From Companilactobacillus formosensis (lineage in GTDB: Bacteria; Bacillota; Bacilli; Lactobacillales; Lactobacillaceae), in assembly GCF_005405305.1 (NCBI RefSeq), contig NZ_BJDU01000004.1, forward strand, positions 124,001 through 188,000: DNA of 64,000 nucleotides. Direction: 5' to 3'. Positions 32,163-41,293 of the stretch are shown in pieces; within the stretch, counting starts at the first letter, position 1, and every line of letters starts with the position of its first letter. Below the pieces are notes generated by a model, which was given only the letters and a program-made list of their open reading frames with translations, was not told the DNA's origin and searched no databases. The translations under genes and the position numbers were made by a program.

Positions 32163-32204
32163 AAAAAATTCCTTCAAAGATTTATTTTTTTGAAGGAATT
32201 TTTT
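32163..32204 (+). terminator. Rho-independent terminator after rlmD
   Basis: AAAAAATTCCTTCA pairs with TGAAGGAATTTTTT around a T-rich loop. Confidence 0.88.
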
Positions 32205-32302
32205 GTATGCTTTTACTTTAGTGAATTAAAAAACAAGAAATTGCAACAAGAATTAGATAAAATAAAGACAAAAGACAGTATGTAGAAATAGGGTAGACAT
32301 CG

Positions 32303-32491
32303 ATGAAAATAATTTTTGCGGTTGGGGCAATTTTAATAGCAATATGGCAAATCTTTGTTTCCAAACAGTATTTTGACAGTATAAAAAAACAATCAAGTCC
32401 AGTTATTTTGTCCTTGATTGCTTTGATATTTAGTTTGATTTTTGCAACTGTATTGTTGATTTGGGGTGTCAAAACTTTGATTGGTTTCTAA
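32303..32491 (+). CDS. Small membrane protein, 62 aa
   Basis: Two hydrophobic segments (about 3-19 and 34-58) are separated by a polar turn (FDSIKKQSSP). The ATG has an AGGGTAG stretch 7 bases upstream. The stop touches the convergent DUF915 gene end. I recognise no named family, but small two-helix proteins of this kind are widespread in lactobacilli. Support is hydrophobicity pattern, ribosome-binding site and lack of a competing gene. Confidence 0.6.
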   Translation: MKIIFAVGAILIAIWQIFVSKQYFDSIKKQSSPVILSLIALIFSLIFATVLLIWGVKTLIGF

Positions 32492-33361
32492 TCAGGGTTT
32501 GGGCACTTTTTTATTTGGTGCTTGATTGATGCCGTTACCCACGATGTATTGATGGAAGATATTGATGAATTGTTCGCTATCGATCATATCGGAGTGTTGA
32601 GCTTTTGAACCGGTTAAGGTAATTAAGGTATAACGCTTGATATGACCTTCGTAGATGTATTTACCAGCATCGACACTACCTAGTGGAACGATGCCGTCAT
32701 CGGTATACAACTGGGTTCCGGCGATTGAATAATAAGTCAAATCAGTTGGGATTTTGTCACGATTCTTGATTAATTCGTGGAGCATTTGAGTCCGGTTAGC
32801 AGTATTCTTTTCTTCAAAGTTATAAGGGGTTCCGACTGTCAGCATATGGTTGACACTAATTGAGGAATCATCGAAATAATCTTCAAAGAAGTAGGTCCAA
32901 ATTAGACCACCATTAGAATGTCCAAAGGCGTTAAAGGTATTGAAACGATATCTTTGCTTCAGTTTGTTAAAAGCAATATTGAACCAAGCAGCTTGTTTCT
33001 TGATATTGGAATAGCCATCATTATTATTTTCAAAACCGACGACGATGAATGGTTGATTATCATTTGCCCGAATTTTACCAGTATAAGTAATCTTGCCATT
33101 TGTGTGAACCGTCATCTTCAATAGAGAATGATGTTCACCATATTGATTGTTGATTGTCTTGACTAAGTCATCGAAACGATTGGCTGTGGCACTAGAACCG
33201 GGAATCATAATAATTGGTGACATTGGTGAATTGTATCGTCCAGCCAAAGTAGTGACATTTTTTCTCGTCCAAATATAAGAGGGAACACCTAATATAATAA
33301 AAATTAAGATTAAAAAGATAAGATATTTAACATTTTTATTTCTTTTGAATTCACGGCGCAT
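32492..33361 (-). CDS. DUF915-family alpha/beta hydrolase, membrane-anchored
   Basis: The 289-residue product has an N-terminal membrane anchor (about 12-30) and an extracytoplasmic alpha/beta hydrolase domain. An oxyanion region PIIMIPGSSATANRFDDLV, the nucleophile elbow GHSNGG (about 146-151), and late Asp and His residues (VPLGSVDA; SKAQHSDMID) complete the triad. DUF915 proteins are common cell-surface hydrolases of lactobacilli; substrates are mostly unknown. It overlaps the upstream EIIC gene by one base, so the two are transcribed and translated together. Confidence 0.88.
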   Translation of the reverse strand: MRREFKRNKNVKYLIFLILIFIILGVPSYIWTRKNVTTLAGRYNSPMSPIIMIPGSSATANRFDDLVKTINNQYGEHHSLLKMTVHTNGKITYTGKIRANDNQPFIVVGFENNNDGYSNIKKQAAWFNIAFNKLKQRYRFNTFNAFGHSNGGLIWTYFFEDYFDDSSISVNHMLTVGTPYNFEEKNTANRTQMLHELIKNRDKIPTDLTYYSIAGTQLYTDDGIVPLGSVDAGKYIYEGHIKRYTLITLTGSKAQHSDMIDSEQFINIFHQYIVGNGINQAPNKKVPKP

Positions 33362-34680
33362 TACTTAACACCTTCTTCAAGACCGAGATTATCCAATATT
33401 TTGACCTTAGCGGCCATTTTGACGAAGGGGATATAGATCCATGTTGAAATAACTACAGCTAGAATAGAGAACATTAAAGCCCTCCAGCTGCCGTTTGTGC
33501 CAATGAAGGCAATTAGTGGTCCCGGAGTTCCAATGGGCACAGGATAGACGCTAGGTGGCATTAAATGTAAAGCTATGGCAACAGCTGCCATCAACATGTT
33601 AGCAATTGGTGCCAAGATGAATGGAATCAAGAAGATGATATTGAATAGGACAGGAATCCCTGCCATAACGCCACTGCCAATATTAAAGATACTAGGAATC
33701 ATAGCCCAACGAGCAACTGTTTGAAAATCTTTATCTTTAGAAACAATCAAGATAGCGATGATCAAGCCCAGAATTGAACCCGTTCCACCAAAGGTGGCAA
33801 AAGCATGATAAAGAGTTGAACTTGTAAAAGGATTAGGAGCGTTCCAAGCAGTGTGTTTTTCTAAGGCATAATTCAAATTGACAGTTGAAAGGACATCCAT
33901 TTTTTCAACACCAAGAGCCGAATAAGTTCCAGACCAACCGAAGAAAGACATAATCAAAGTGTAAATTGAAAAGATCAATGTTTTGAACAGTTGAGCCCAA
34001 TCATTGTTAGAAGTATATTCAGAAGCAAGTGAATTGATAAAGTTGCCAGGGGCTTCTGAATAATAAGTAATATTGATGAAAGTACTGAACAGCATTGCAA
34101 TCAATAATGAAAAAATGATTGGTTTCAAAGAAATAAAAGTTCTTTCCAAGACATTGTTATTTGGTTGAGTGTCAGGAATTCGTTTACTACATTTCTTGAA
34201 TAACCACCCGATGAAAATACCCCAGAGGATTGCGAAGAGTAGCCCTTTCATTCCTAAGATTTGGGGATGAAAAGAGATCGGCTGGATTTTAGAGTATGAG
34301 TAATCGACAATCAGAAAAGAACTGACGCCAGTAATGCCCGCTAGTTGATCGTCACGATTGAAATATTTGGCGCTGTATTTAGCTGCTCCAAAGACTGCAA
34401 TCACAGACACCCAACCGAGTGACATGTTGTATAAACCGGATGCGATATTTTCCAATTGTCGGTAGATAAAATCGTTGCCAATCGTAGGGAAGACATCAGT
34501 TAAAAAACCTTCTCTTCCCAAGACGATGGTTTGAATTATTTTAATGAAACTACCGAATAAGGCAAACGGAAAAATCAATAATAAAGTCCGTTGAATTATT
34601 CGATACAATAGTAATTTTTGAATCTTTAAAGTTAAATGTATTAGCTTTTCTTCGAATTTATTATTAAATTGAACTTGCAT
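33361..34680 (-). CDS. PTS EIIC component, lactose/cellobiose family (orphan)
   Basis: The 439-residue integral membrane protein has the EIIC topology of the Lac/Cel family, with the substrate region around ALEKHTAWNAPNPFTSSTLYHAFATFGGTGS and a later PLIAFIGTNGSWRA. It would translocate a beta-glucoside or chitobiose-type sugar, but no EIIA or EIIB gene is near, so it must use partner proteins encoded elsewhere. GAGG lies 8 bases before the ATG. It is coupled to the DUF915 hydrolase, an unusual partnership. Confidence 0.85.
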   Translation of the reverse strand: MQVQFNNKFEEKLIHLTLKIQKLLLYRIIQRTLLLIFPFALFGSFIKIIQTIVLGREGFLTDVFPTIGNDFIYRQLENIASGLYNMSLGWVSVIAVFGAAKYSAKYFNRDDQLAGITGVSSFLIVDYSYSKIQPISFHPQILGMKGLLFAILWGIFIGWLFKKCSKRIPDTQPNNNVLERTFISLKPIIFSLLIAMLFSTFINITYYSEAPGNFINSLASEYTSNNDWAQLFKTLIFSIYTLIMSFFGWSGTYSALGVEKMDVLSTVNLNYALEKHTAWNAPNPFTSSTLYHAFATFGGTGSILGLIIAILIVSKDKDFQTVARWAMIPSIFNIGSGVMAGIPVLFNIIFLIPFILAPIANMLMAAVAIALHLMPPSVYPVPIGTPGPLIAFIGTNGSWRALMFSILAVVISTWIYIPFVKMAAKVKILDNLGLEEGVK

Positions 34681-34901
34681 GAAAATGCCTCATTTTTTTC
34701 ATATATGTTTCCAAGAAAAGTATAACCTCAAACAAAAAAAGCTGCCATTATAAAGAGCATTTAAATAATTGGAATATTAAATAATAATTTTAATATCTTT
34801 TTAATGAAAATATATAATTTAAATTATTTAAATATAGAAAAAATAAAAAAATAAGATTACTATTGACATGAATAAAAGGCTTTCATATTGGAGGGATGAA
34901 A

Positions 34902-36773
34902 ATGAGAGAAAAAGTTTTTCATAGATCTTTTTATATGTGGTTGATGGTTTTGCTGTCAGTTACTTTATTTTTTACTTTAGGTTCTACAAGAACTGTATAT
35001 GCTGATATTAATAGCGCAGATGAACCTGAAGCTGGGTCAGAATCTAATGATGATAGTGGACAAATTCCAGCTAAGTTATATTTAAATATATCTTATAAGG
35101 GCAAGGTTATACAAAATGAACGAATAGAATGTGAACTAAGATCATATCAAAAAGATAATCTTGCTGATGGTCAAGAAGTGTCAATGGATAAGTTGTATTC
35201 AAATGGATCTTATGAGCCTGTCGATGGACATTATAAACTTTCAGATGGATCTGAAGTTTTTCCTACAAATTCATATTATTTAAAATGGAATAGTGAAAAG
35301 AAGCAATTATATTTAACTGATAAAGATAATGAAATTTTTTCGTTTAGTAAAACGGGAAACTCTGAATCCATAATGCCCGTTCAATTTTCCAAAATATCTA
35401 TGGGCTTTTACTATTATGCCAGTAATAATGATGATTTAATTGGAACAGCGACGGCAACTGGAACGTTGGAAAATAATAAATTTACGATTGATGTTCCAGA
35501 GAAGCCAGAAAAATTTTCAAATTTAAATTATGATGCATATAGTGGGGATTATAACCTGTATAAGGGCAGTCCAATTAATTTAGACGGGAGTAATCTTAGT
35601 CTTTCGACGAGTGATGATAAGAATAATCCACATAATTATATTTTTTATCGGAATATCCATCTTTCAATACCTAATGTAGGTTTTTACCGGACAATTTATT
35701 TGAATGATATTGTTTATTCATCTAGAAAATATACGGTGCCATCAAATGCTACGACTTTTACTGGATACAATGAAAGTTCAAATGAAATTCCTAAAGATGC
35801 TGAACTCTATGATACATATGCGGGATACTATATTAAGGACTTCACATTGGGCGGTGTTATTTCCGAAAAGGATGTTGCTGCTCGTCTTTCTTTAAAAGAT
35901 AATAAGATTTATGATTATGGGAATATTGACAGTGATACGTTTCTGACAAAGATATATAGTCAAAATCATCTCTTTGGAATGTATTCTAATGGTTACGTCA
36001 CATTAGATTATTATTACCAAAGGAAAGATAATCCTAAAACCAGTTCACAAGATGTGCTATTACATACAAACTTAGGTGATAAAATAGTTCGTGTTGAAGG
36101 AGATATTCCATCTAAAGATATTAAAGTTGATGTTCCAGTTGTTGATGGTTATAAAAAGGGTTCTGTCACAGCATCTATTGATGAATCTGGAAAGATAACT
36201 TTGAAAGATCCTGATGGAAATGTCAATGATGAAAAAAGTTTATATGATTATGTAAAGGGAACTGATGATTCTGGTTCATCATCAACTCCAACTAAACCAG
36301 AACCAAGTATTCCATCTCATTCAAGTTCTTCAGTGCATAAAGTTGAACCAACTATTACTAAGAAGAATCAACTAGTATCAACTGCAATTTGTAAAGGCTA
36401 TGTATCACTGTATAAGATTAGTGGTACCAATATTTCTAAGGTAACTGATCAAGCATTAAGTGCTTTTTCTGATTGGCAAAGTGATGAAATGGTTACGATA
36501 AATGGAGAAAAATACTATCGAGTAGCTACAAACAAGTGGGTTAAAGACCAAAATGTATATGTTTACCAACCCTTAGATACGGTTGTAAAAACAAAACAGA
36601 ATTTGGTTTATATGAAAAATGATGAATTTAATAATATAACTAATCGAGCTTTAGCTGCTAATAGTAGTTGGAAGGTTGATCGTATTGCTTATTTAGAACG
36701 TGATAGTACTCCTTATTATCGTGTTTCGACTAATGAATTTGTTAGAAAAGATGATATAAATATTGGTAACTAA
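34902..36773 (+). CDS. Secreted SLAP-domain protein, 623 aa
   Basis: A signal peptide (basic start MREKVFHR, hydrophobic core, cut near VYA-DI) leads a long beta-rich mature region (about 40-440) of unknown family with many Asp, Ser and Tyr. A Ser/Pro-rich linker follows (SSSTPTKPEPSIPSHSSSS), then two SLAP repeats ending YYRVATNKWVKDQNVYV and YYRVSTNEFVRKDD. ATG 34902 lies 6 bases after GGAGGG; ATG 34896 would be too close. In the EKKQLYLTDKDNEIFSF region it looks like a carbohydrate- or matrix-binding surface protein, but that is a guess. SLAP repeats imply non-covalent wall attachment. Confidence 0.8.
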   Translation: MREKVFHRSFYMWLMVLLSVTLFFTLGSTRTVYADINSADEPEAGSESNDDSGQIPAKLYLNISYKGKVIQNERIECELRSYQKDNLADGQEVSMDKLYSNGSYEPVDGHYKLSDGSEVFPTNSYYLKWNSEKKQLYLTDKDNEIFSFSKTGNSESIMPVQFSKISMGFYYYASNNDDLIGTATATGTLENNKFTIDVPEKPEKFSNLNYDAYSGDYNLYKGSPINLDGSNLSLSTSDDKNNPHNYIFYRNIHLSIPNVGFYRTIYLNDIVYSSRKYTVPSNATTFTGYNESSNEIPKDAELYDTYAGYYIKDFTLGGVISEKDVAARLSLKDNKIYDYGNIDSDTFLTKIYSQNHLFGMYSNGYVTLDYYYQRKDNPKTSSQDVLLHTNLGDKIVRVEGDIPSKDIKVDVPVVDGYKKGSVTASIDESGKITLKDPDGNVNDEKSLYDYVKGTDDSGSSSTPTKPEPSIPSHSSSSVHKVEPTITKKNQLVSTAICKGYVSLYKISGTNISKVTDQALSAFSDWQSDEMVTINGEKYYRVATNKWVKDQNVYVYQPLDTVVKTKQNLVYMKNDEFNNITNRALAANSSWKVDRIAYLERDSTPYYRVSTNEFVRKDDINIGN

Positions 36774-36817
36774 AAAATACGCTAGCATTGTCGATTTGAC
36801 AATACTGGCGTATTTTT
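36773..36817. terminator. Bidirectional terminator between convergent genes
   Basis: AAAAATACGCTAGCATTGTC pairs, with two wobble/mismatch positions, with GACAATACTGGCGTATTTTT. A-rich and T-rich flanks serve both strands. Confidence 0.85.
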
Positions 36818-36820
36818 GGA

Positions 36821-38158
36821 TTAAGCTCGCTTCTTGTTGAAATAGTGAATGTAATAAACCGGTAAACCTAACAAGGTAATTCCAATTCCCATGAAAGCTA
36901 ATCCTGGTTGTCTAAGCAAGGTAGAGATAATGATGTAAGCTCCACCAGCTAAGGCAATCAATGGCGGGATTGGATAGAAGTTAATTTTATAAGGACGTTC
37001 CAATTCTGGTTCGTTGCGACGTAAAATGAATACCCCGACGAACATCATCATAGAGAAAATCCACATGACAAAAACTAACATATCGGTCAAATAATCAAAA
37101 CTACCCATGAAAATCATCGCAATAGCAATGATAGTCTGAATCAAACCTGCATTTGCCGGTACACGAGAGTTTTTAGTCAATTTACCAAAGAACTTTGGAA
37201 AGATAATTTCATCGTCAGCTCCCAAAACGTAACTAACACGAGGACCGGTCATAGTGTAGCCATTAACAGAACCGAAAACGGAAATTAAAATTCCAATCGT
37301 AACGATTTTTCCACCAATATCACCGAAAATTCTAATAGCAGCTTCAGAAGCGGCATTTTGATTTCCAGGGATGAGGTGGAAAGGCAAGAATTTGATAAAA
37401 ACAAAACTAATTGAAACGTAGATCAAAGTAATTAAGAATAGACCAACGATAATTGATCTGGATAAGTCTTTTTCTGGTCGCTTCATTTCACCGGCCAAAT
37501 TACCAACGTTCATCCAACCGTCAAAGGCAAACATCGTTGCTAACAGTCCACCACCTAATGATGACCAGAAGTTAGCATGTGTTCCTGAATTGATTGGAAA
37601 GAGTGACACGGCATGCGTTGATGGTGTAAATAGACCAACAATGATGATTAAAGCAATCGGAACTAATTTGGCAATTAAAGAAATTGATTGAATGCTCCCA
37701 CCGACTTTGGCACCGAGTAAATTAACTAAATATAAGAAAACTGCCAAGGTAATAGCGATTGGAATTTGCCAATTACTAGGAAGGTTCAAAAGATTCATAA
37801 CTTGTGTAGCAAAGATGATTGATAATGCAGAAATCCCTGCAGGATAGTAAATAACTGATTGAGCCCAAGCTAAAAGAAATGCTGGAACTTTACCATAGAT
37901 ATATTCAATATATTTATAAATACCACCAGCAACGGGTAAAGCAGAGGCAAGTTCCGCAACCGTCAAACCAGCGTTGATCGTAATGAAACCAGCTAATAGC
38001 CAGACTAAAATCGTCAAACTTGAAGAGCCAGTAGCCGTTGTAACGCTAGAAATTTTGAAGAAAACTCCACCACCGATAACCAAACCCATAACGGTAGATA
38101 ATGCTGGAAAGAAACCTAGATCCCTCTTGAGGCTAAATTTATCTGTTTCGTCGTTCAT
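36821..38158 (-). CDS. APC-family amino acid permease (SteT-like)
   Basis: The 445-residue product has twelve hydrophobic helices and the APC signature in helix 1 (GLVIGGGVFF) and in the helix 6-8 region (FAFDGWMNVGNLAGEMKRPEKDLSRSI). This resembles the serine/threonine exchanger SteT and LAT-type transporters. The ATG at 38158 has GAGGGGAG about 14 bases upstream, a little long; a TTG at 38182 overlaps that element and is less likely. Substrate not determinable. Confidence 0.85.
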   Translation of the reverse strand: MNDETDKFSLKRDLGFFPALSTVMGLVIGGGVFFKISSVTTATGSSSLTILVWLLAGFITINAGLTVAELASALPVAGGIYKYIEYIYGKVPAFLLAWAQSVIYYPAGISALSIIFATQVMNLLNLPSNWQIPIAITLAVFLYLVNLLGAKVGGSIQSISLIAKLVPIALIIIVGLFTPSTHAVSLFPINSGTHANFWSSLGGGLLATMFAFDGWMNVGNLAGEMKRPEKDLSRSIIVGLFLITLIYVSISFVFIKFLPFHLIPGNQNAASEAAIRIFGDIGGKIVTIGILISVFGSVNGYTMTGPRVSYVLGADDEIIFPKFFGKLTKNSRVPANAGLIQTIIAIAMIFMGSFDYLTDMLVFVMWIFSMMMFVGVFILRRNEPELERPYKINFYPIPPLIALAGGAYIIISTLLRQPGLAFMGIGITLLGLPVYYIHYFNKKRA

Positions 38159-38283
38159 AAGTGAAAAATGTACTCCCCTCAAATGGTTAAAGTAAAATTA
38201 TATACCATATTGTTAATACTACGAAACTTTTTTTATGGTAATTACGCTTACATATAAGTAAAATTGAATCTAGAGGTGATTTT

Positions 38284-39279
38284 ATGATTAGTTTAGGAAT
38301 AATAGGAACAAATTGGATCACAGAACAATTTATTAAGGCAGTGGATGAAACGAAGACTTTCGAGTTAACGCATGTATACTCAAGAACAATTGAAAAGGCT
38401 CAGAGTTTCATTGCTGATTTAAAAAAACAAAATATCGATATGAGTACTGACCTGAATGACTTTTTTAAGAAGGATTTTGATACAGTTTACATTGCATCTC
38501 CAAATGCTTTGCACTTCAGTCAGGCGAAGTTGGCTATCGAAAATAATAAGAACGTGATTGTGGAAAAGCCAAGTACTTCCAACATTCAAGAGTTCAGTGT
38601 CCTAGAAAAACTTGCTCAAGAAAAAGGCGTATTTATATTTGAAGCTGCTAGACACATTCACGAACCAATCTTTAAGAAGATTGAGGAGATCGTCAATAAA
38701 CATCGTGATGAGCTCAGTGGGGCTACATTTTCATATATGAAGTATTCGAGCCGTTATGACGCCTATTTGGCAGGCAAGAATCCCAATATCTTTACAACTA
38801 AATTCTCCGGTGGTGCCTTGTATGATTTAGGCGTTTACACAATTTATGATGCAGTTGTCTTATTTGGCCAACCAGAAAAGGTCGAATATAGCGCTGAATT
38901 TCTCAGTTCCGGTATCGATGGCAGTGGGAGTTTGACTTTGAAATATCCAAATTTTGACGTCAATATCATTATCGGCAAGACGAAGAATTCTTATATGTCA
39001 TCCGAAATTTATTTTGGACGCGATACTTTAGTTTTGGATAACGGTGGAGATATCCATCATCTTGATTGGGCTGATGACAATAAGAACGTTACTGACATAC
39101 CAACTGTTAAGAGTCAAAACCCAATGGATTCTGAAGCCAGAGAATTTGCCAGAATTATGTTGGAAAAAGATACGGCTACTTATGATAAACTGTTAGGATA
39201 CGCTAGAATAGTAAACAGAGTTCTAGAACAAGCAAGAACGAGCGCAGGGCTTGTTTTTGAAGCAGATGAGGAAAACTAA
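38284..39279 (+). CDS. Gfo/Idh/MocA-family oxidoreductase
   Basis: The 331-residue product has an N-terminal Rossmann fold (LGIIGTNWITEQF), the conserved EKP motif (VIVEKPSTSN, about 93-102) and a C-terminal alpha/beta domain with GGALYDLGVYTIYDAV. Proteins of this family oxidise or reduce sugars and related polyols with NAD(P). The substrate is unknown. AGAGGTGA precedes the ATG. The following helicase gene starts one base after its stop. Confidence 0.88.
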   Translation: MISLGIIGTNWITEQFIKAVDETKTFELTHVYSRTIEKAQSFIADLKKQNIDMSTDLNDFFKKDFDTVYIASPNALHFSQAKLAIENNKNVIVEKPSTSNIQEFSVLEKLAQEKGVFIFEAARHIHEPIFKKIEEIVNKHRDELSGATFSYMKYSSRYDAYLAGKNPNIFTTKFSGGALYDLGVYTIYDAVVLFGQPEKVEYSAEFLSSGIDGSGSLTLKYPNFDVNIIIGKTKNSYMSSEIYFGRDTLVLDNGGDIHHLDWADDNKNVTDIPTVKSQNPMDSEAREFARIMLEKDTATYDKLLGYARIVNRVLEQARTSAGLVFEADEEN

Positions 39280-39280
39280 A

Positions 39281-40513
39281 TTGGAAATACCAAAATTATA
39301 TCAAGCTTATTTTAAGCAAAATCATTTTGAAACTTTGACTAAGATTCAAGATGCAGTTTACATGCCTTTTAAAGAAGGTAAGGATTTAGTCGCCATGGCA
39401 CCAACCGGATCTGGTAAAACATTAGGGTTTGTTATGCCAATGATTGAGACACTTGTGCCTAAAGATGGATTACAAGTGTTGATTTTGGAGCCTTCACAAG
39501 AACTAGCTATGCAAGTTAGAGATGTAATCCAACCACTGGCTAAACTAGTTGATTGCAAGGTTCAAGCATTGACTGGTGGGGCTAATCTAACTCGTCAATT
39601 GAAGAAATTGAAAGAAAAACCAGAAATCATCGTCGCTACTTTGGGTCGTTTGAATGAATTAACTGAAGCCAGAAAGGTTAAACTTGGTAATTTAAATACG
39701 GTCATCGTCGATGAAGCTGACGAAATGTTGAATGAAAGCAAATTGGAGAGCGTTAGAAAGACTATTTCACAAATGCCAGCTGACGTACAAATGACTTTCT
39801 TCTCAGCCACTGGTAACGATATTTTCCAAGACATGCACAAGTGGTTTGGACAAGATTTCTTAGTCATCGATCAAAGAAACGACACTAGTTATACGGCTGG
39901 TATCAAACATTATTTCGTTGATGCTAATAGTGAATTCATCAAGAATGCGATGTTACGTGAACTGGCTCATGACAAGAAGTTTTTAGGAATTGTTTTCTTC
40001 AACAATTCTCGATCATTGCACAAAGCTATCAGTGATATGAATCATGACAAAACTAATTTTGTGACGCTAGATAGTAAGATGTCTTCACAACAAAGAAAGA
40101 CAGCCATTCAATTGTTCTCTAACAAACGAGTGAACTTGTTATTGACAACCGATGTGGCCGCTCGTGGAATGGATATCGCTGACGTTAATACGATCGTCAA
40201 TTACATGGTTCCTCGTGATAACAGTGAGTACGTTCACCGTGCTGGTCGTACTGGAAGAATGGGTAAGAGCGGTAATGTGATTACTTTTGGTAACAGTCAC
40301 GATATGAGAAATCTCCAAGACATTGTTGATGTAACGCTTAAAAAAGTCTACATTGACCATGATGGTAAGCTTACTAAGAAACCAACTTTCGATAAAAAGA
40401 AACGTTATAACGACAAAAATAAATCAAAAGCTGTTTCAAAGCCTAAGAAACGCTTACGTGATCAAAAGAATAAAGGTAAGCGTAAGTTCCATAAAAAGGA
40501 AGAATCAAACTAA
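39281..40513 (+). CDS. DEAD-box ATP-dependent RNA helicase
   Basis: The 410-residue product shows a Q-motif-like FETLTKIQDAV, motif I MAPTGSGKT, motif II VDEADEM, motif III FSATG, motif V TTDVAARGMDI and motif VI HRAGRTGRMG, then a basic Lys/Arg-rich tail (about 365-410) for RNA binding. It likely remodels structured RNA, for instance in ribosome assembly or cold adaptation. TTG 39281 follows GAGGA by 8 bases; the open frame upstream overlaps the oxidoreductase gene and is not part of the protein. Confidence 0.93.
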   Translation: MEIPKLYQAYFKQNHFETLTKIQDAVYMPFKEGKDLVAMAPTGSGKTLGFVMPMIETLVPKDGLQVLILEPSQELAMQVRDVIQPLAKLVDCKVQALTGGANLTRQLKKLKEKPEIIVATLGRLNELTEARKVKLGNLNTVIVDEADEMLNESKLESVRKTISQMPADVQMTFFSATGNDIFQDMHKWFGQDFLVIDQRNDTSYTAGIKHYFVDANSEFIKNAMLRELAHDKKFLGIVFFNNSRSLHKAISDMNHDKTNFVTLDSKMSSQQRKTAIQLFSNKRVNLLLTTDVAARGMDIADVNTIVNYMVPRDNSEYVHRAGRTGRMGKSGNVITFGNSHDMRNLQDIVDVTLKKVYIDHDGKLTKKPTFDKKKRYNDKNKSKAVSKPKKRLRDQKNKGKRKFHKKEESN

Positions 40514-40523
40514 GTTAGAATCT

Positions 40524-40555
40524 ACACACTTTTTGCGTTAAAATAAAAAGTGTGT
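40524..40555 (+). terminator. Hairpin after the DEAD-box gene
   Basis: ACACACTTTTT and AAAAAGTGTGT form a perfect 11-bp stem with a 10-base loop. The following T-run is short (TTT), so termination may be partial and the tRNA-Arg downstream may be read through. Confidence 0.6.
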
Positions 40556-40559
40556 TTAT

Positions 40560-40633
40560 GGTCCCTTGGCCCAGTTGGATAGAGCAACTGCCTCCTAAGC
40601 AGTAGGTCCCCGGTTCGATCCCGGGAGGGATCA
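40560..40633 (+). tRNA. tRNA-Arg (anticodon CCT)
   Basis: Acceptor GGTCCCT pairs with AGGGATC (one G-U). Anticodon stem ACTGC/GCAGT encloses CTCCTAA, giving anticodon CCT (reads AGG). The T-arm CCCGG/CCGGG with TTCGATC is canonical. CCA is not encoded. No clear promoter separates it from the preceding gene. Confidence 0.95.
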
Positions 40634-40653
40634 TTATCAAGTGATAAGTGAAC

Positions 40654-40699
40654 AAAAATAGAGTCATAAATGTTGGAAAAACATTGTGGCTCTATTTTT
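40654..40699 (+). terminator. Terminator between tRNA-Arg and the thioesterase gene
   Basis: AAAAATAGAGTCATAAATGTT pairs with AACATTGTGGCTCTATTTTT with wobbles and one bulge. The T-run ends just before the next gene's ribosome-binding site. Confidence 0.8.
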
Positions 40700-40713
40700 A
40701 TAAGGAGGAAACC

Positions 40714-41217
40714 ATGCAAAACCTAAAATGTAGCGATACTTTATCAATTAGTAATCATCGTGTTTTTTCATCTGATTTAAACGAACACAATACTGTTTTT
40801 GGTGGCAAGACTTTGATGACGATTGACGATAACTCATCGATTGCAGCGTCACGGATTGCTAGAATCGAGACCGTTACAGCATCAATTGATCAAGTTAATT
40901 TTATTTTGCCATTCGGTTTGCAAGATTCGATGTGTACTGAATCCTACGTATCTGGTGTGGGCAGTCGTTCAATTGAAGTCTTTACTAAAATAATCGGCGA
41001 ACACTTGAAAACAGGAAAGAGATTTCTCGGTTTGACTTGTTTTTCGACTTTTGTAGTAACGGATAAGAATATTGTTTTGCCAAGCATTGTACCTGATAGC
41101 GATGAAGCAGAGTATGTCTGCAGTGGATATCATAAACGTCAATCAGAGCGGTTGGAAAAATTGATGGAACAAGAGAAATTTAACCAAAATATTAGTCTGC
41201 AATTTCCTTGGCAATAA
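40714..41217 (+). CDS. Acyl-CoA thioesterase (hot-dog fold)
   Basis: The 167-residue product has the YciA/BFIT-type hot-dog signature: RVFSSDLNEHNTVFGGKTLMTIDD, with the Asn/Asp-rich catalytic segment before FGG, and a second strand block around STFVVTDKN. Such enzymes hydrolyse acyl-CoA esters in the cytoplasm. The ATG follows an excellent AAGGAGGAAACC. It lies directly behind a strong terminator with no room for a separate promoter, so it depends on read-through from the tRNA transcript or a promoter inside it. Confidence 0.85.
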   Translation: MQNLKCSDTLSISNHRVFSSDLNEHNTVFGGKTLMTIDDNSSIAASRIARIETVTASIDQVNFILPFGLQDSMCTESYVSGVGSRSIEVFTKIIGEHLKTGKRFLGLTCFSTFVVTDKNIVLPSIVPDSDEAEYVCSGYHKRQSERLEKLMEQEKFNQNISLQFPWQ

Positions 41218-41233
41218 AGTGTCACAGGTATCA

Positions 41234-41263
41234 TTGAAAGCCCTTTCATAATAATGATATAAA
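41234..41263 (+). promoter_or_regulatory. Promoter of the EIIC gene with cre overlapping the -35 box
   Basis: TTGAAA (41234-41239), an 18-base spacer and TATAAA (41258-41263) form a good promoter. TGAAAGCCCTTTCA (41235-41248) is a cre palindrome with only the central CG changed to CC. Because it covers the -35 box, CcpA bound here would directly compete with RNA polymerase. Confidence 0.72.
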
Positions 41264-41293
41264 TTATATATACAAAAACGAGGGGGTTAAGAG

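Noticed and set aside
34863-34891. Consensus TTGACA upstream of the 34.9-kb SLAP gene
   Set aside because: The only -10 at 17 bases is a poor TATTGG that overlaps the ribosome-binding site; transcription from it would remove the Shine-Dalgarno sequence.
38238-38253. cre-like sequence in the APC permease / oxidoreductase divergent region
   Set aside because: Only the left half (ATGTAAGCG on the minus strand) fits; the right half departs from consensus.
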